Shown here piece after piece: positions 8,456 through 19,154 of a DNA stretch of 64,000 nucleotides. The position numbers and the translations under genes were made by a program. The DNA is from Microvirga lenta (GTDB lineage: Bacteria > Pseudomonadota > Alphaproteobacteria > Rhizobiales > Beijerinckiaceae): positions 1-64,000 of the forward strand of contig NZ_JAJBBR010000003.1 in assembly GCF_020532555.1 (NCBI RefSeq), in the 5' to 3' direction. Every line of letters starts with the position of its first letter. Position 1 is the first letter of the stretch. Under the pieces are notes generated by a model that saw only the letters and a program-made list of their open reading frames with translations, was not told where the DNA came from and searched no databases.

Positions 8456-8869
8456 ATGGCCCACTGGCTCTATAAATCCGAACCCTCCGTCTGGTCCTGG
8501 GACAACCAAGTCGCGCAAGGCGACAAGGGCACGCACTGGAACGGGGTGCGCAACCACGTCGCCAAGCAGAACCTGATGGCGATGAAATTGGGCGAGCGGG
8601 GCTTCTTCTACCATTCCAACGAGGGCAAGGCGGTCGTCGGCATCGTGGAGGTCGTCAAGGAGTACTACCCCGACCACACCGACGAGAGCGGCAAGTTCGG
8701 CATGGTGGACGTGAAGGCCGTCAAAGCCCTGCCGAAGCCCGTGACGCTGGACGAGATCAAGAGGCAGCCCGGCCTCGAAAAGATGATCCTCGTCAACAAT
8801 TCCCGCCTCTCGGTGCAGCCGGTCACGGACGAGGAATGGGACATCGTCTGCCGCATGGGCGGGCTTTGA
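8456..8869 (+). CDS. EVE-domain protein
   Basis: The 137-residue product is a single EVE domain, a PUA-like fold related to eukaryotic THYN1 and thought to bind modified nucleic-acid bases. The conserved opening MAHWLYKSEPSVWSWD and the segments HWNGVRNHVAKQNL, GERGFFYHSNEGKAVVG and MVDVKAV are visible. It follows gpsA by eight bases, so it is probably in the tsaD operon, as in many Alphaproteobacteria. Its substrate is not known; a role in recognising a tRNA or DNA modification is an inference from the fold. Confidence 0.9.
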   Translation: MAHWLYKSEPSVWSWDNQVAQGDKGTHWNGVRNHVAKQNLMAMKLGERGFFYHSNEGKAVVGIVEVVKEYYPDHTDESGKFGMVDVKAVKALPKPVTLDEIKRQPGLEKMILVNNSRLSVQPVTDEEWDIVCRMGGL

Positions 8870-8965
8870 CACGTACCGAAGTTGGAGTTCAGCCGAGAAG
8901 CCGACTTCAGCGGAAAACCCGGAAGCGGATAATCCGTGCTTTCAAAGTCGAATAGATATGGTCTT

Positions 8966-8998
8966 CACGAGAGGCAGGAATATTGGCCGCCTCTCGTG
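8966..8998. terminator. Bidirectional hairpin between convergent genes
   Basis: A perfect 10-bp inverted repeat CACGAGAGGC/GCCTCTCGTG with a 13-nt loop lies between the EVE gene and the converging RTX gene. There is no clear T-tract, so it is a plausible but weak bidirectional terminator. Confidence 0.5.
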
Positions 8999-9011
8999 TG
9001 GGATAAATCGG

Positions 9012-10466
9012 CTAGATCACCAAAAAGTCTGCAGCTGAGAGAACAGCCTTGTTGGCGATCTTGATGATCTCGACAGGCTTGTATTTCGTACCCTTGCCAT
9101 CTGCATCGTAGTAGACCACGCCCTTCTTATAGGCGATGTGGTCGTTCTTGTCCTTGCTCTTGCTGAGCCGGAAAAACTTCTTGTTCAAGCTAGCGGGCGC
9201 GACCTCCGAGCCGGCTTTCCCGAGCTTCTTGAAGATCTTGTTGTCGAGCCAGATCTTGTCCTCACCGGACTTGAAGTCGGTGATGGTATCGTAATTCACC
9301 TTTTTGTTGCGATTCTTCGATGTGGTGCCCTTGCCCAGCGCTGTGTTGAACACGAACACGTCCGCGCCTGCGCCGCCTGACAAAACGTCGTTTCCGGAAT
9401 AACCATACAGTTTGTCTTTGCCGGAAGTGCCCAAGAGGAAGTCCTTGCCTTTCCCGCCCTTGATCGTGCTAGCCGGCCTTTCTTCCGTAGGCAGGCTGGG
9501 AGTAGTCGGGATAGTTGGGATAGTTGGGATGCTTGGCCCTCGCTCAGGACCGTCGATTCCTTGCATCAGGATATCGGCGACAGCCTTCTTTCCGCCTCTA
9601 TCGCGGATGATGACCGTAACGTCTGTGTCATGTCTTGAATCTCTCGACCGAACGAATTGAATGTTGTGGAGCACGTGGTCCACTGCTTCGGCGGGTGCAT
9701 CATCATTAAAATTGAAGTACAGGCCGCCGTCGTTGAATGAAGATCGCGAGCCGTTGCCGATTCTCTCGCCATCGAAAACTATATAGAAATTTCCATCGTC
9801 GCGACGATCTATCGTGAGTCTGTTGGTATCGAGGATGCGGACGGAATCCCTGTAACTGCCTACCTCGACTGTGATCGTCTTGATTGTACCACGGTCGTCG
9901 ATGACGGCGGCATCGCCGCCCGTATCCAAAAACACTACCTCTTCAGGACGAACAAGCTTCCGTTCGCCTCCAAGATTCGCCACGGTTGGAGCTAGATTCG
10001 TCGTTGAGAGGCCGGTGCTATCGATGACCGTATCATATCCCGCCTTATGCGCTTCGTCCCTCTGAAGATCGGAAAGAATTCCGGAGAAATTCAACGTATC
10101 TCCCACAGCGTTGAACGCGTCAATATAATCGATTTTTGCCATATCGTTCGCGTAAACTGTGACATTCTCATCGATTCCGGCGCGCCAGACCTCAGACAGC
10201 GTTTTTCCCGCAAGGTTTACTGTGCTTCCCGCGATATGTAGGTCATTGTACCAGACGCCTTCAATCGAACTAATGCTATCAAATTGTGCGCTCGTCATGA
10301 TTATGCTAAACGAGGCATCAGTCTTGATAGTCGAATATCCGCTGAATGTTGTATTCCTGAGATCAAATGTTTGAGAACGCGCTCCACTGAGAAATAGGGT
10401 ATCGTTCCCACCTCCGACGAAGTTTCCCCCGTTAAGCTGGTCAGCAAAGACTGTCCTCGTCGCCAT
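9012..10466 (-). CDS. RTX-like secreted protein with haemolysin-type Ca-binding repeats
   Basis: The 484-residue protein has no N-terminal signal peptide. Residues 1 to ~120 form a beta-rich, Asn/Thr-rich region beginning MATRTVFADQLNGGNFVGGG that I do not recognise. A Pro/Thr linker of repeated IPT units follows, then haemolysin-type nonapeptides (GKGKDFLLGTSGKDKLYGYS, then GNDVLSGGAGADVFVF) and an FTDFKSGEDKIWLD-like C-terminal block. That tail resembles type I secretion substrates, with Ca2+ folding the repeats outside the cell. The gene is clearly more AT-rich than its neighbours and uses codons such as ATA and TTA that they avoid, so horizontal acquisition is possible. No type I transporter is encoded nearby. 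Catalytic residues are not evident. Confidence 0.8.
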   Translation of the reverse strand: MATRTVFADQLNGGNFVGGGNDTLFLSGARSQTFDLRNTTFSGYSTIKTDASFSIIMTSAQFDSISSIEGVWYNDLHIAGSTVNLAGKTLSEVWRAGIDENVTVYANDMAKIDYIDAFNAVGDTLNFSGILSDLQRDEAHKAGYDTVIDSTGLSTTNLAPTVANLGGERKLVRPEEVVFLDTGGDAAVIDDRGTIKTITVEVGSYRDSVRILDTNRLTIDRRDDGNFYIVFDGERIGNGSRSSFNDGGLYFNFNDDAPAEAVDHVLHNIQFVRSRDSRHDTDVTVIIRDRGGKKAVADILMQGIDGPERGPSIPTIPTIPTTPSLPTEERPASTIKGGKGKDFLLGTSGKDKLYGYSGNDVLSGGAGADVFVFNTALGKGTTSKNRNKKVNYDTITDFKSGEDKIWLDNKIFKKLGKAGSEVAPASLNKKFFRLSKSKDKNDHIAYKKGVVYYDADGKGTKYKPVEIIKIANKAVLSAADFLVI

Positions 10467-10509
10467 TGTTAAAGCCTTCGATCTAGAGAATTACCGTTTG
10501 GTGCAATTC

Positions 10510-10538
10510 CAGATATATGATATGAAGTATCATTTCAA
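10510..10538 (-). promoter_or_regulatory. Candidate promoter and operator of the RTX gene
   Basis: On the minus strand TTGAAA and TATCTG are separated by 17 bases. A 6-bp inverted repeat ATGATA/TATCAT with a 5-base centre (10517-10533) lies inside the spacer, where a repressor could bind. The patch is AT-rich against the surrounding sequence. Motif inspection only. Confidence 0.4.
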
Positions 10539-10694
10539 CTGTGCGCACTAGCCGCATCAGCCTGCCAAGCTGCCCTCCTTGCTCCGAAAGGCGCAACGAC
10601 CAAAGTGCGATCCCGGCCCGGCTTGCCCAACCCCTCTCTTCTTCCGTAAACCTAGCTCTAAATCTGTCAGGGACGAGCGACTGGGAGAAGCGCC

Positions 10695-12656
<1,962 letters not shown>

Positions 12657-12688
12657 GGGGCGCCGGTCCTCCGCATCCGTTCACCGTG

Positions 12689-12720
12689 ATGGCCGGGCTC
12701 GCCCCGGCCATTCGCTTTTT
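12689..12720 (+). terminator. Rho-independent terminator after acs
   Basis: A 9-bp perfect stem ATGGCCGGG/CCCGGCCAT with loop CTCGC is followed by a TTTTT tract at 12716-12720, 33 bases after the acs stop. The hairpin also matches a Rhizobiales-type intergenic repeat seen again near 57397-57415. Confidence 0.75.
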
Positions 12721-12824
12721 GCGAGCCGTCACGGGCCGGCGGCACCTGAACCGCTCATCCCTCCGGATGCCTTGAGCCTTTCTCGCTTCACGCCTACGCT
12801 ACAGCGTTCCCTAAGGAGGGTGCC

Positions 12825-13091
12825 ATGTCCCTGAAGCGTCTGTTCACCGAACATCCGGAAGCGGTCGGCGAATCCTATTTCGAACATATGGGCGTGGCCT
12901 TGAGCTTCGCGGGGCCGCTGCTCGTCGCCGGGCTGGCGGCGCTCGTTCACGCCGTGCTGCCGTTTCTCTGCGTGACCACGGCGAGTTCCACCGTGAAGCG
13001 CCTCCATGCCCGCATGGTGAACCGCGCGCCGCGTCCGGTGCGGGATGCGCCGGCCCAGGACGGGATGATGGCCTGGGACCCGGTGATCTGA
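12825..13091 (+). CDS. DUF6356 family protein
   Basis: This 88-residue protein resembles the small DUF6356 family of Alphaproteobacteria, with the opening LKRLFTEHPEAVGESYFEHM and a single hydrophobic stretch (about 24-48) ending in HAVLPFLC. A basic segment with RLHARM follows. AAGGAGG about seven bases before the ATG is a strong ribosome binding site. It is probably an inner-membrane protein; function is unknown. It lies alone between acs and the L,D-transpeptidase gene. Confidence 0.85.
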   Translation: MSLKRLFTEHPEAVGESYFEHMGVALSFAGPLLVAGLAALVHAVLPFLCVTTASSTVKRLHARMVNRAPRPVRDAPAQDGMMAWDPVI

Positions 13092-13158
13092 CCCGTCTGG
13101 AACCGTAGCCTTTCGTTTCGCGTCTCCCTCCTGCGCAGCTTTGCCAGGAGGATCGGAC

Positions 13159-13668
13159 ATGGTCGGGCGGATCGCCTTCACCCTTGCCCTTGCGACGGGC
13201 GCTTTCACCCTCTCGCCGTCGGGAGCCTCGGCCCGCGAGATCGTGCCGTTCCAGGCCAGGGTCTCGCCCGGGACCATCGTGATCAAGACCGGGGAGCGGC
13301 GGCTCTATTACGTGCGCGGCGACGGCACCGCCCTGCGCTACCGGGTGGCGGTGGGCAAGCCCGGCAAGCAATGGTTCGGCGAGGCGCGCATCGACGGCAA
13401 ATACGTGCGCCCCGCCTGGTCGCCGCCCGCCGAGGTCAAGCGCGACAACCCGCGCCTGCCGAACGTGATCCCCGGCGGGGCTCCTAACAACCCCATGGGC
13501 GCGCGGGCCCTGACCCTCAACCTCGACGAATACGCCATCCACGGCACCAACCGCCCGGGCTCCATCGGCACCTTCGCGTCCTACGGCTGCATCCGGATGC
13601 TGAACGAGGACATCATCCACCTCTACGATCAGGTGAGCGTGGGGACGCGGGTGGTGGTGACGCCTTAG
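13159..13668 (+). CDS. L,D-transpeptidase (YkuD domain)
   Basis: The 169-residue exported protein has a Sec signal peptide (about 1-26, cleaved after GASA) and one YkuD domain. The catalytic signature is His128, with Cys144 and Arg146 in SYGCIRM. Such enzymes form 3-3 cross-links in peptidoglycan or attach proteins to it. The ATG at 13159 sits seven bases after a perfect AGGAGG; an in-frame TTG 18 bases upstream overlaps that site and is rejected. Its stop overlaps that of the converging cyclopropane synthase by three bases. Confidence 0.93.
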   Translation: MVGRIAFTLALATGAFTLSPSGASAREIVPFQARVSPGTIVIKTGERRLYYVRGDGTALRYRVAVGKPGKQWFGEARIDGKYVRPAWSPPAEVKRDNPRLPNVIPGGAPNNPMGARALTLNLDEYAIHGTNRPGSIGTFASYGCIRMLNEDIIHLYDQVSVGTRVVVTP

Positions 13669-14966
13669 GCGTAAAGATCCGCCCGCGTCGGCGGCAGGCC
13701 CGACGGGCCTTTGGTCCGCTTCGAGGCGAGGGTCTGGTTGACGCCGATCACGCCGCGCTCGAAGCCCAGCGACACGCCCGCCAGGTAGAGAAGCCAAGCG
13801 CGGGTGGTCTCGGAACCGACCTCCGCCACCGCCTTCTCGCGGTTCGCGTCGAGGTTCTCCCACCACAGGCGCGTGGTGCGCCGGTAGTGCTCGCGCCAGG
13901 CCTCCACGTCGTGCACCTCGAAACCGTACCGTTCGAGATTGGCCACCGACATGCCGAGATGGTCGAGCTCCGCGCCGGGGAAGATGTAGCGCATGATCGC
14001 CCTGGCCTCGGGCTTGAGCCGGCGGAACGCCTTGTCAGACCGTTTCGCCCGGCGGGCGATGCAGTGATGCAGGTAGAGGCCGCGCGGCCGCAGCAGCCGG
14101 TGCACGGTGCGGAAATAGGCGGGGTGGTTGGCGATCCCCACATGCTCGAACATGCCGATGGAGGAGATCTTGTCGAACTCGCCCTCAACTTGAGTGAAGT
14201 CCTTGAGCACCACCTCAACCCGGTCCTGCAGGCCCAGGCGCTCGATCTTCTCCCGCGCCAGGGCCGCCTGCTCCTCGGCGAGCGTCACGCCCACGGCCTT
14301 CACGCCGTAATGCTGCGCCGCATGGCAGATGAGCGCGCCCCAGCCGCAGCCGATGTCGAGCAGGCGCTCGTTGGGCTTCAGGCGCAGCTTGCGGCAGATC
14401 ATGTCGAGCTTGTCCCGTTGGGCGCGGGCGAGGTCGTCGTGCCAGTCGGGCTGGAAGTAGGCGCAGGTATAGACCATCTCCGGATCGAGGAAGAGCCGGT
14501 AGAAGTCGTTCGACACATCGTAGTGATAGGCGATGTTGGCCTTGTTGGTGGAGGGCTTGCCGTCGCGGGAGCCGGTGCCTTGCGCCGGCCGGTCGAGGGG
14601 GCGCGGCATGTCGGCGGGCGCGCGGAAGAACCGGAAGGCGGCTTTGAGCGCCTTGAGCTTGCTCACGCCCCGGAGACGCCGCCCGACCTTCCCCTGCGGG
14701 CGCTGCCCCGCCAGATCGAAGAGGGTGCCGTTCTTGAGGTCGAGGAGCCCTGCCACATAGGCGTTCACGGCGGTGTCGAGGGTCGGCCGCCGCACGAGAC
14801 TGGCGATCACGCTCTCCCGCTTGATCACGAGGCGCATGGCGTAGGACGGCAGGTTCCGCGGCACGGTCGAGCCGTCCCACAGCTCGAACCCGAACTCCAG
14901 ATTCAGCGCCCGGTGCGCCTCGTCGAGAAGATCCCGGAAGATTTCCAGGCGTGCCGCCCCGCTCAC
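13665..14966 (-). CDS. Cyclopropane-fatty-acyl-phospholipid synthase family
   Basis: The 433-residue protein is a class I SAM-dependent methyltransferase of the CFA synthase family. This family methylenates or methylates unsaturated acyl chains of membrane phospholipids. Landmarks are NIAYHYDVSNDFYRLFLD, MVYTCAYF, the SAM motif LLDIGCGWGALICHAA and MFEHVG. The N-terminal ~140 residues form the lipid-binding part. Several CFA-like paralogues are usual in Rhizobiales, so its exact substrate cannot be fixed. It is monocistronic and converges on the L,D-transpeptidase gene. Confidence 0.9.
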   Translation of the reverse strand: MSGAARLEIFRDLLDEAHRALNLEFGFELWDGSTVPRNLPSYAMRLVIKRESVIASLVRRPTLDTAVNAYVAGLLDLKNGTLFDLAGQRPQGKVGRRLRGVSKLKALKAAFRFFRAPADMPRPLDRPAQGTGSRDGKPSTNKANIAYHYDVSNDFYRLFLDPEMVYTCAYFQPDWHDDLARAQRDKLDMICRKLRLKPNERLLDIGCGWGALICHAAQHYGVKAVGVTLAEEQAALAREKIERLGLQDRVEVVLKDFTQVEGEFDKISSIGMFEHVGIANHPAYFRTVHRLLRPRGLYLHHCIARRAKRSDKAFRRLKPEARAIMRYIFPGAELDHLGMSVANLERYGFEVHDVEAWREHYRRTTRLWWENLDANREKAVAEVGSETTRAWLLYLAGVSLGFERGVIGVNQTLASKRTKGPSGLPPTRADLYA

Positions 14967-15035
14967 TCCACCCCTCCCCTGTTGGCAGCACGGTAGCGGG
15001 TGCCTCGTGGCGGAACAATGGTCCCTTTGTCGGTC

Positions 15036-15938
15036 TCAGGTTCCGGGTGTCGGCACGGGCCCTGAGAAAGCGAGTTCCGCAACGTGACGGAGTTTTTCGG
15101 GATTGCGCACCACGTAGATGGCGGTGATCCGCCCGCCCTCGATCTGGAGCGCCGTGGTCTGAAGGGTGTCGCCGGCCTCGAGGGTCGCGAAGCCCGGCAG
15201 GCCGTTGATCAGCCCGCGATACAATACCGGCGGCTTCACGAAGCCGGTTTTCCGGGCGACGCCTACGAGCAGCCCCGCAACCCGGCGGATGCCGAGGAGC
15301 GGATTGAGGGCCGCATTCTTGATGCCGCCGCCATCCGTATAGGCAACCACGTTCTCGGCGAGCAGCGCCTGCAGACCCTGGAGGTCGCCGCTGCGCGAGG
15401 CCGCGAAGAAGGCCTCCACCATGCGCTGCCCCTCGTCCTCAGGCACCGGGAAGCGCGGCCGGGCGGCACGCACGTTGCGGCGCGCCCGTGCCGCGAGTTG
15501 ACGGCATGCGGCGGGCTCCCGGCCCAGCGTCGCGGCGATTTCGTCGAAACCGACCCCGAACACGTCGTGCAGCAGGAAGGCGGCGCGCTCGAGCGGGGAC
15601 AGCCGTTCGAGCGCCATCATCAGGCTCAGGGACAGGTCGTCCCCGCCTTCCTCGGCGTCACCATCGAAGACCGGCTCGGGCAGCCAGGGCCCGATATAGG
15701 TCTCGCGCCACACGCGCGCCGATTTCAGGTGATCGAGGCACAGGCGGGTCACCGTCCGGGAGAGAAACGCGGCCGGATCCCGGACCGCCGCGCGGTCCGC
15801 CCCGTGCCAGCGAAGCCAAGCCTCCTGGACGATGTCCTCCGCCTCGGCCATCGAACCGAGCATCCGGTAGGCGAGGCGGACCAGCCTCGGCCGGAGCGGC
15901 CGGAACGGGTCCGCCGCGGGTTCGTCAGGCGGCTGCAC
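15036..15938 (-). CDS. ECF41-type RNA polymerase sigma factor with SnoaL-like tail
   Basis: The 300-residue protein joins sigma2 (FRPLRPRLVRLAYRMLGSMA, then EDIVQEAWLRW) and sigma4 (LSPLERAAFLLHDVFG) to a C-terminal SnoaL-like domain. It carries three signatures of ECF group 41: WLPEP in the linker, DGGG in the extension and an NPDKL-like NPEKL near the end. In this group the tail acts as a fused regulatory domain in place of a separate anti-sigma factor. The gene overlaps the upstream carboxymuconolactone decarboxylase gene by 14 bases, and a matching promoter precedes that gene. This is the classic autoregulated ECF41 pair. The inducing signal is unknown. Confidence 0.93.
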   Translation of the reverse strand: MQPPDEPAADPFRPLRPRLVRLAYRMLGSMAEAEDIVQEAWLRWHGADRAAVRDPAAFLSRTVTRLCLDHLKSARVWRETYIGPWLPEPVFDGDAEEGGDDLSLSLMMALERLSPLERAAFLLHDVFGVGFDEIAATLGREPAACRQLAARARRNVRAARPRFPVPEDEGQRMVEAFFAASRSGDLQGLQALLAENVVAYTDGGGIKNAALNPLLGIRRVAGLLVGVARKTGFVKPPVLYRGLINGLPGFATLEAGDTLQTTALQIEGGRITAIYVVRNPEKLRHVAELAFSGPVPTPGT

Positions 15939-16389
15939 GCTGCGCTCCGGCCGGGTGGATCGACCGGAACCCTATGGCGAAGCGGTTCCATGCATTGATG
16001 GCGCTGATCGCCAGGGTGAGCTTCACCTGCTCCTCGTCCGAGAAATGGGCCCTCAGGAGAGCGTAGTCCTCATCGGGCGCATGGGTCTGGGCCACCAGCG
16101 TCAAGGCTTCGGTCCAGGCGAGTGCCGCCCGCTCCCGGTCGCTGTAAAGGGAGGATTCACGCCAGGCAGTGAGAAGATAGAGGCGCTCCTCGGTCTCGCC
16201 GTCGGCCCGCGCTTCGCGGGTATGCATGTGGATGCAATAGGCGCAGCCGTTGATCTGCGAGGCCCTGGTCTTCACCAGATGGATCAGGCTGGGCTCCAGC
16301 CCGCTCGCCTTCACCTTGCTCTCCAGGTCGAGCATGGCCTTCATGGTGGCGGGGGCGGCCGCGAAGAAGTCCAAACGAGGTTCGATCAT
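15925..16389 (-). CDS. Carboxymuconolactone decarboxylase (AhpD-like) family
   Basis: The 154-residue protein has the CMD/AhpD fold with the redox motif Cys48-X-X-Cys51 and His55 (GCAYCIHMH). Members act as alkylhydroperoxidase-like thiol enzymes. MIEPRLDFFAAAPATMKAM is the common opening of ECF41-linked CMDs, which sets the ATG at 16389; an in-frame ATG 39 bases upstream is less likely. It is the first gene of the two-gene unit with the sigma factor and probably its main target. Confidence 0.92.
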   Translation of the reverse strand: MIEPRLDFFAAAPATMKAMLDLESKVKASGLEPSLIHLVKTRASQINGCAYCIHMHTREARADGETEERLYLLTAWRESSLYSDRERAALAWTEALTLVAQTHAPDEDYALLRAHFSDEEQVKLTLAISAINAWNRFAIGFRSIHPAGAQRAAA

Positions 16390-16428
16390 CGTCCTACAAT
16401 CCTCTGCCAATTGGGTTGACGGGATCAA

Positions 16429-16455
16429 GACGAGACGGCGTGGCCGGATGTGACA
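16429..16455 (-). promoter_or_regulatory. ECF41-type promoter
   Basis: On the minus strand TGTCACA (16455-16449) is followed after exactly 16 bases by CGTC (16432-16429). This equals the published ECF41 consensus TGTCACA-N16-CGTC as I know it. It lies 40 bases upstream of the CMD start, implying autoregulation of the CMD-sigma operon. Confidence 0.8.
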
Positions 16456-16472
16456 TGCCCCGCCGGAATTTT

Positions 16473-16709
16473 TTAGAAGTCGCTCGCCAGTCCCTTCACC
16501 TCCCAGTCCTCGTAGCGGACCGGCTCCAGCCCGCCGCGGCCGTTGTGCTCCTTGCGGGCGGCCAGCTCCGCGGCGCGGGCGTCGATGGCGCGGCGGCGCT
16601 CGGCCGCCTCCTCCAGGGCCCGCCGGGCGGCCGGCGAGAGGGGCTTGTCGGGGGCGGCGCCTTCGAGGAAGGCCGCCGGATCGAGGTCTGTCTTGTCGTT
16701 CGGAGTCAT
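16473..16709 (-). CDS. DUF1674 / SdhAF4-like small protein
   Basis: The 78-residue protein ends with [20 protein letters not shown], the DUF1674 signature shared with the eukaryotic succinate dehydrogenase assembly factor SDHAF4. The N-terminal half is charged, helical and Ala-rich. A role in assembling flavinylated SdhA is inferred from that homology only. It is divergent from htpX, a neighbourhood I recall from other Rhizobiales. Confidence 0.85.
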   Translation of the reverse strand: MTPNDKTDLDPAAFLEGAAPDKPLSPAARRALEEAAERRRAIDARAAELAARKEHNGRGGLEPVRYEDWEVKGLASDF

Positions 16710-16762
16710 GGGGCGCCTTATGTCATGCGCGCCCGGTTTTTTCGAGCGCTGCGGGAACGGGC

Positions 16763-16791
16763 CTTGGGAGAGACCTGGACCGTTCCCACAT
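16763..16791 (+). promoter_or_regulatory. Candidate heat-shock (RpoH-type) promoter for htpX
   Basis: CTTG at 16763-16766 and CCCACAT at 16785-16791 resemble the RpoH pattern CTTG...CCCCAT, with a spacer a little longer than ideal. HtpX is a known heat-shock protease elsewhere, which makes the site plausible. Evidence is weak. Confidence 0.3.
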
Positions 16792-16837
16792 GAGGGTCGT
16801 GCGGACGATCCGCGTTGGACACGAGGTGGAGACCCTG

Positions 16838-17761
16838 ATGAACACCGTCAAGACCGGGATGCTTCTGGCGGCCCTGACGGCCCTTTTCGGCGTTGTCGGC
16901 TACATGCTCGGCGGGGCGAACGGCATGCTCATCGCGCTGGGCCTGGCGGTCGCGACCAACATCTACGCCTATTGGAACTCCGACCGGCTGGCGCTCGCCG
17001 CCCACCGCGCGGTCGAGGTGGACGAGCGCACGGCGCCCGAACTCGTGCGCATGGTGCGGGACCTGGCGCAGCGCGCCGGCCTGCCGATGCCGCGGGTCTA
17101 CATCATCGAGAATCCCCAGCCCAACGCCTTCGCGACCGGGCGCAACCCCGAGAACGCCGCCGTGGCGGCGACCACCGGCATCCTGCAGATGCTCTCCTAC
17201 GACGAGCTGGCGGGCGTGATGGCGCACGAGCTCGCCCACATCAAGAACCGGGACACCCTCATCATGACCGTGAGCGCCACCATCGCGGGCGCCATCGCGA
17301 CGCTGGCCCAGTTCGGCTTTCTCTTCGGCGGCAGGGGCGGCGAAAGGCCCAACCCCATCGTCATGCTGGCGACCGCGCTGATCGCGCCCATCGCCGCCAT
17401 GATCATTCAGATGGCCATCAGCCGCTCGCGGGAGTATGACGCGGACAAGATGGGCGCCGAGATCTGCGGCCAGCCCATGGCTCTGGCCTCGGCGCTCGCC
17501 AAGATCGCGGGCGGCGTCGCCCATATTCCCAACATGGACGCGGAGCGCCACCCGGCGACCGCGCCGCTCTTCATCGTCAACCCCCTTTCAGGCCACGGCA
17601 TGGACAACCTGTTCTCGACTCACCCGGCGACGGAAAACCGGATCGCCGCCCTCCAGGCGCTGGCCCGGCAGATGGGCCCCGCCCTGCGGAGCGGCCCAGC
17701 CCCCCGGCCGTCCTCGGGGAGCCCCTGGGGCTCCGCCTCGCGCCGCGGACCGTGGGGTTAG
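16838..17761 (+). CDS. htpX: Zinc metalloprotease HtpX (M48B)
   Basis: The 307-residue inner-membrane protease has two N-terminal membrane helices (about 8-22 and 29-45). The zinc motif HELAH lies at 130-134, with two further hydrophobic segments at roughly 145-165 and 180-200. The third zinc ligand is the Glu in SREYDADK. HtpX degrades misfolded membrane proteins alongside FtsH. The ATG at 16838 was chosen over an upstream in-frame ATG because [20 protein letters not shown] is the conserved start. The C-terminus is Ser/Pro/Arg-rich. It precedes the rRNA methyltransferase gene by six bases. Confidence 0.95.
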   Translation: MNTVKTGMLLAALTALFGVVGYMLGGANGMLIALGLAVATNIYAYWNSDRLALAAHRAVEVDERTAPELVRMVRDLAQRAGLPMPRVYIIENPQPNAFATGRNPENAAVAATTGILQMLSYDELAGVMAHELAHIKNRDTLIMTVSATIAGAIATLAQFGFLFGGRGGERPNPIVMLATALIAPIAAMIIQMAISRSREYDADKMGAEICGQPMALASALAKIAGGVAHIPNMDAERHPATAPLFIVNPLSGHGMDNLFSTHPATENRIAALQALARQMGPALRSGPAPRPSSGSPWGSASRRGPWG

Positions 17762-17767
17762 GGCATC

Positions 17768-19081
17768 GTGGATCAGTCAGACGCACATTCCGGCCTCGGG
17801 CCGCGCCGCCTCGCCTGGAACGCCGTGACGGAGGCGCTGAAGCGGCGCGTCCCCCTCGACGACATGCTCGACGAGTTCGCGCCCCAGGAGCGCCTGTCGG
17901 GCCGCGACGAGGCCCTGGCCCGGGCCATCGCCATCGTGACCATGCGGCGGCTCGGCACCATCGGCTGGGCCCTGCGCGAACGACTCGACAAGGGCGCCCG
18001 CGACGAGCGCCTGCTCAACCTCCTCGCCATCGGGGCGGCGCAGATCCTCTTCCTCGACGTACCGGACCATGCGGCGGTCGACACCGCCGTGCAGCTCGCC
18101 CAGGACGACCGGCGGCTGAAACATGCGGGCGGCCTCATCAACGCCGTCCTGCGCCGGGTGGCGCGGGAGCGCGACGCCATTCTGGCCTCGGCCGAGCCCT
18201 GGCTCGACACCCCGAACTGGCTGGAGGAGCGCTGGACCGCGCAATACGGCGAGGAGCTCGCCACCGAAATCGCCAGGGCGCACCAGGCCCTGCCCTCCGT
18301 CGACCTGACCGTGAAGGAGGATGCGCAAGGATGGGCGGAGCGCCTCGGCGGCATTCTCCTGCCCACCGGCAGCATCCGCCTCACCGAGCGCACCCCGATC
18401 CGCGACCTTCCCGGCTACGAGGAAGGCGCCTGGTGGGTCCAGGATGCCGCCGCCGCCCTGCCGGCGCGCCTGCTCGGCGCCAAGCCCGGGGAGCGCGTCG
18501 CGGATCTCTGCGCCGCGCCCGGCGGCAAGACCGCCCAGCTCGCCGCCGCCGGAGCCGAAGTGCTGGCCGTGGACCGCTCGGCCAAGCGCCTGAAGCGGCT
18601 GGAGGAGAATCTCGCCCGCCTCAGGCTCCAGGCCGAAACACGGGCCGTCGATGCGGAAAAGCTCGACGAGCCGCCCTTCGACGCCATCCTGCTCGACGCG
18701 CCCTGCTCGGCCACCGGCACCATCCGCCGCCATCCGGACGTGGCCTGGACCAAGGGCGAGGAGGACGTGAAGAAGCTTGCCGGCCTCCAGTCCCGCCTGC
18801 TCGACAAGGCGGCGGGCCTGCTCAAGCCCGGCGGCCGGCTGGTCTATTGCACCTGCTCGCTCGAGGCCGAGGAAGGCGAACGCCAGGCGGAGGCCTTCCT
18901 GGCCCGGCACCCGGATTTCGTGCGCAGCCCGGTCACGCCCGAGGAGGTCGGCGGCCTGGCCGAGTGCCTGACGCCCGCGGGCGACGTGCGCACCCTGCCC
19001 TGCCATCTCACGGTGGCCGGCCACGACCGCAGCGGCCTCGACGGGTTCTTCATGGCCCGGTTCGTGCGCCGCGGCTCCTGA
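17768..19081 (+). CDS. RsmB/NOP-family RNA (cytosine-5) methyltransferase
   Basis: The 437-residue protein has an N-terminal NusB-like RNA-binding domain (about 1-140) and a C-terminal Rossmann SAM methyltransferase. The SAM motif is VADLCAAPGGKTAQLA. LLDAPCSATGTIRRHPD and VYCTCSLEAEE carry the two active-site cysteines of m5C methyltransferases. It probably methylates C967 of 16S rRNA as RsmB does, but related alphaproteobacterial paralogues make the exact target uncertain. The start is GTG at 17768, six bases after htpX, so co-transcription is likely. Confidence 0.92.
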   Translation: MDQSDAHSGLGPRRLAWNAVTEALKRRVPLDDMLDEFAPQERLSGRDEALARAIAIVTMRRLGTIGWALRERLDKGARDERLLNLLAIGAAQILFLDVPDHAAVDTAVQLAQDDRRLKHAGGLINAVLRRVARERDAILASAEPWLDTPNWLEERWTAQYGEELATEIARAHQALPSVDLTVKEDAQGWAERLGGILLPTGSIRLTERTPIRDLPGYEEGAWWVQDAAAALPARLLGAKPGERVADLCAAPGGKTAQLAAAGAEVLAVDRSAKRLKRLEENLARLRLQAETRAVDAEKLDEPPFDAILLDAPCSATGTIRRHPDVAWTKGEEDVKKLAGLQSRLLDKAAGLLKPGGRLVYCTCSLEAEEGERQAEAFLARHPDFVRSPVTPEEVGGLAECLTPAGDVRTLPCHLTVAGHDRSGLDGFFMARFVRRGS

Positions 19082-19154
19082 CAAAAGACGGCCCGCTTAC
19101 CGGATGTTAACCAAAAAGCTGGAACTCCTTCCTTAGGCTGCAGTCGAATTCGGC

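Noticed and set aside
8440..8460. Possible frameshift joining gpsA and the EVE protein
   Set aside because: Both proteins have complete family ends and starts, with a normal 8-bp gap.
13141..13158. TTG start for the L,D-transpeptidase
   Set aside because: It overlaps the Shine-Dalgarno of the ATG at 13159 and adds no conserved residues.
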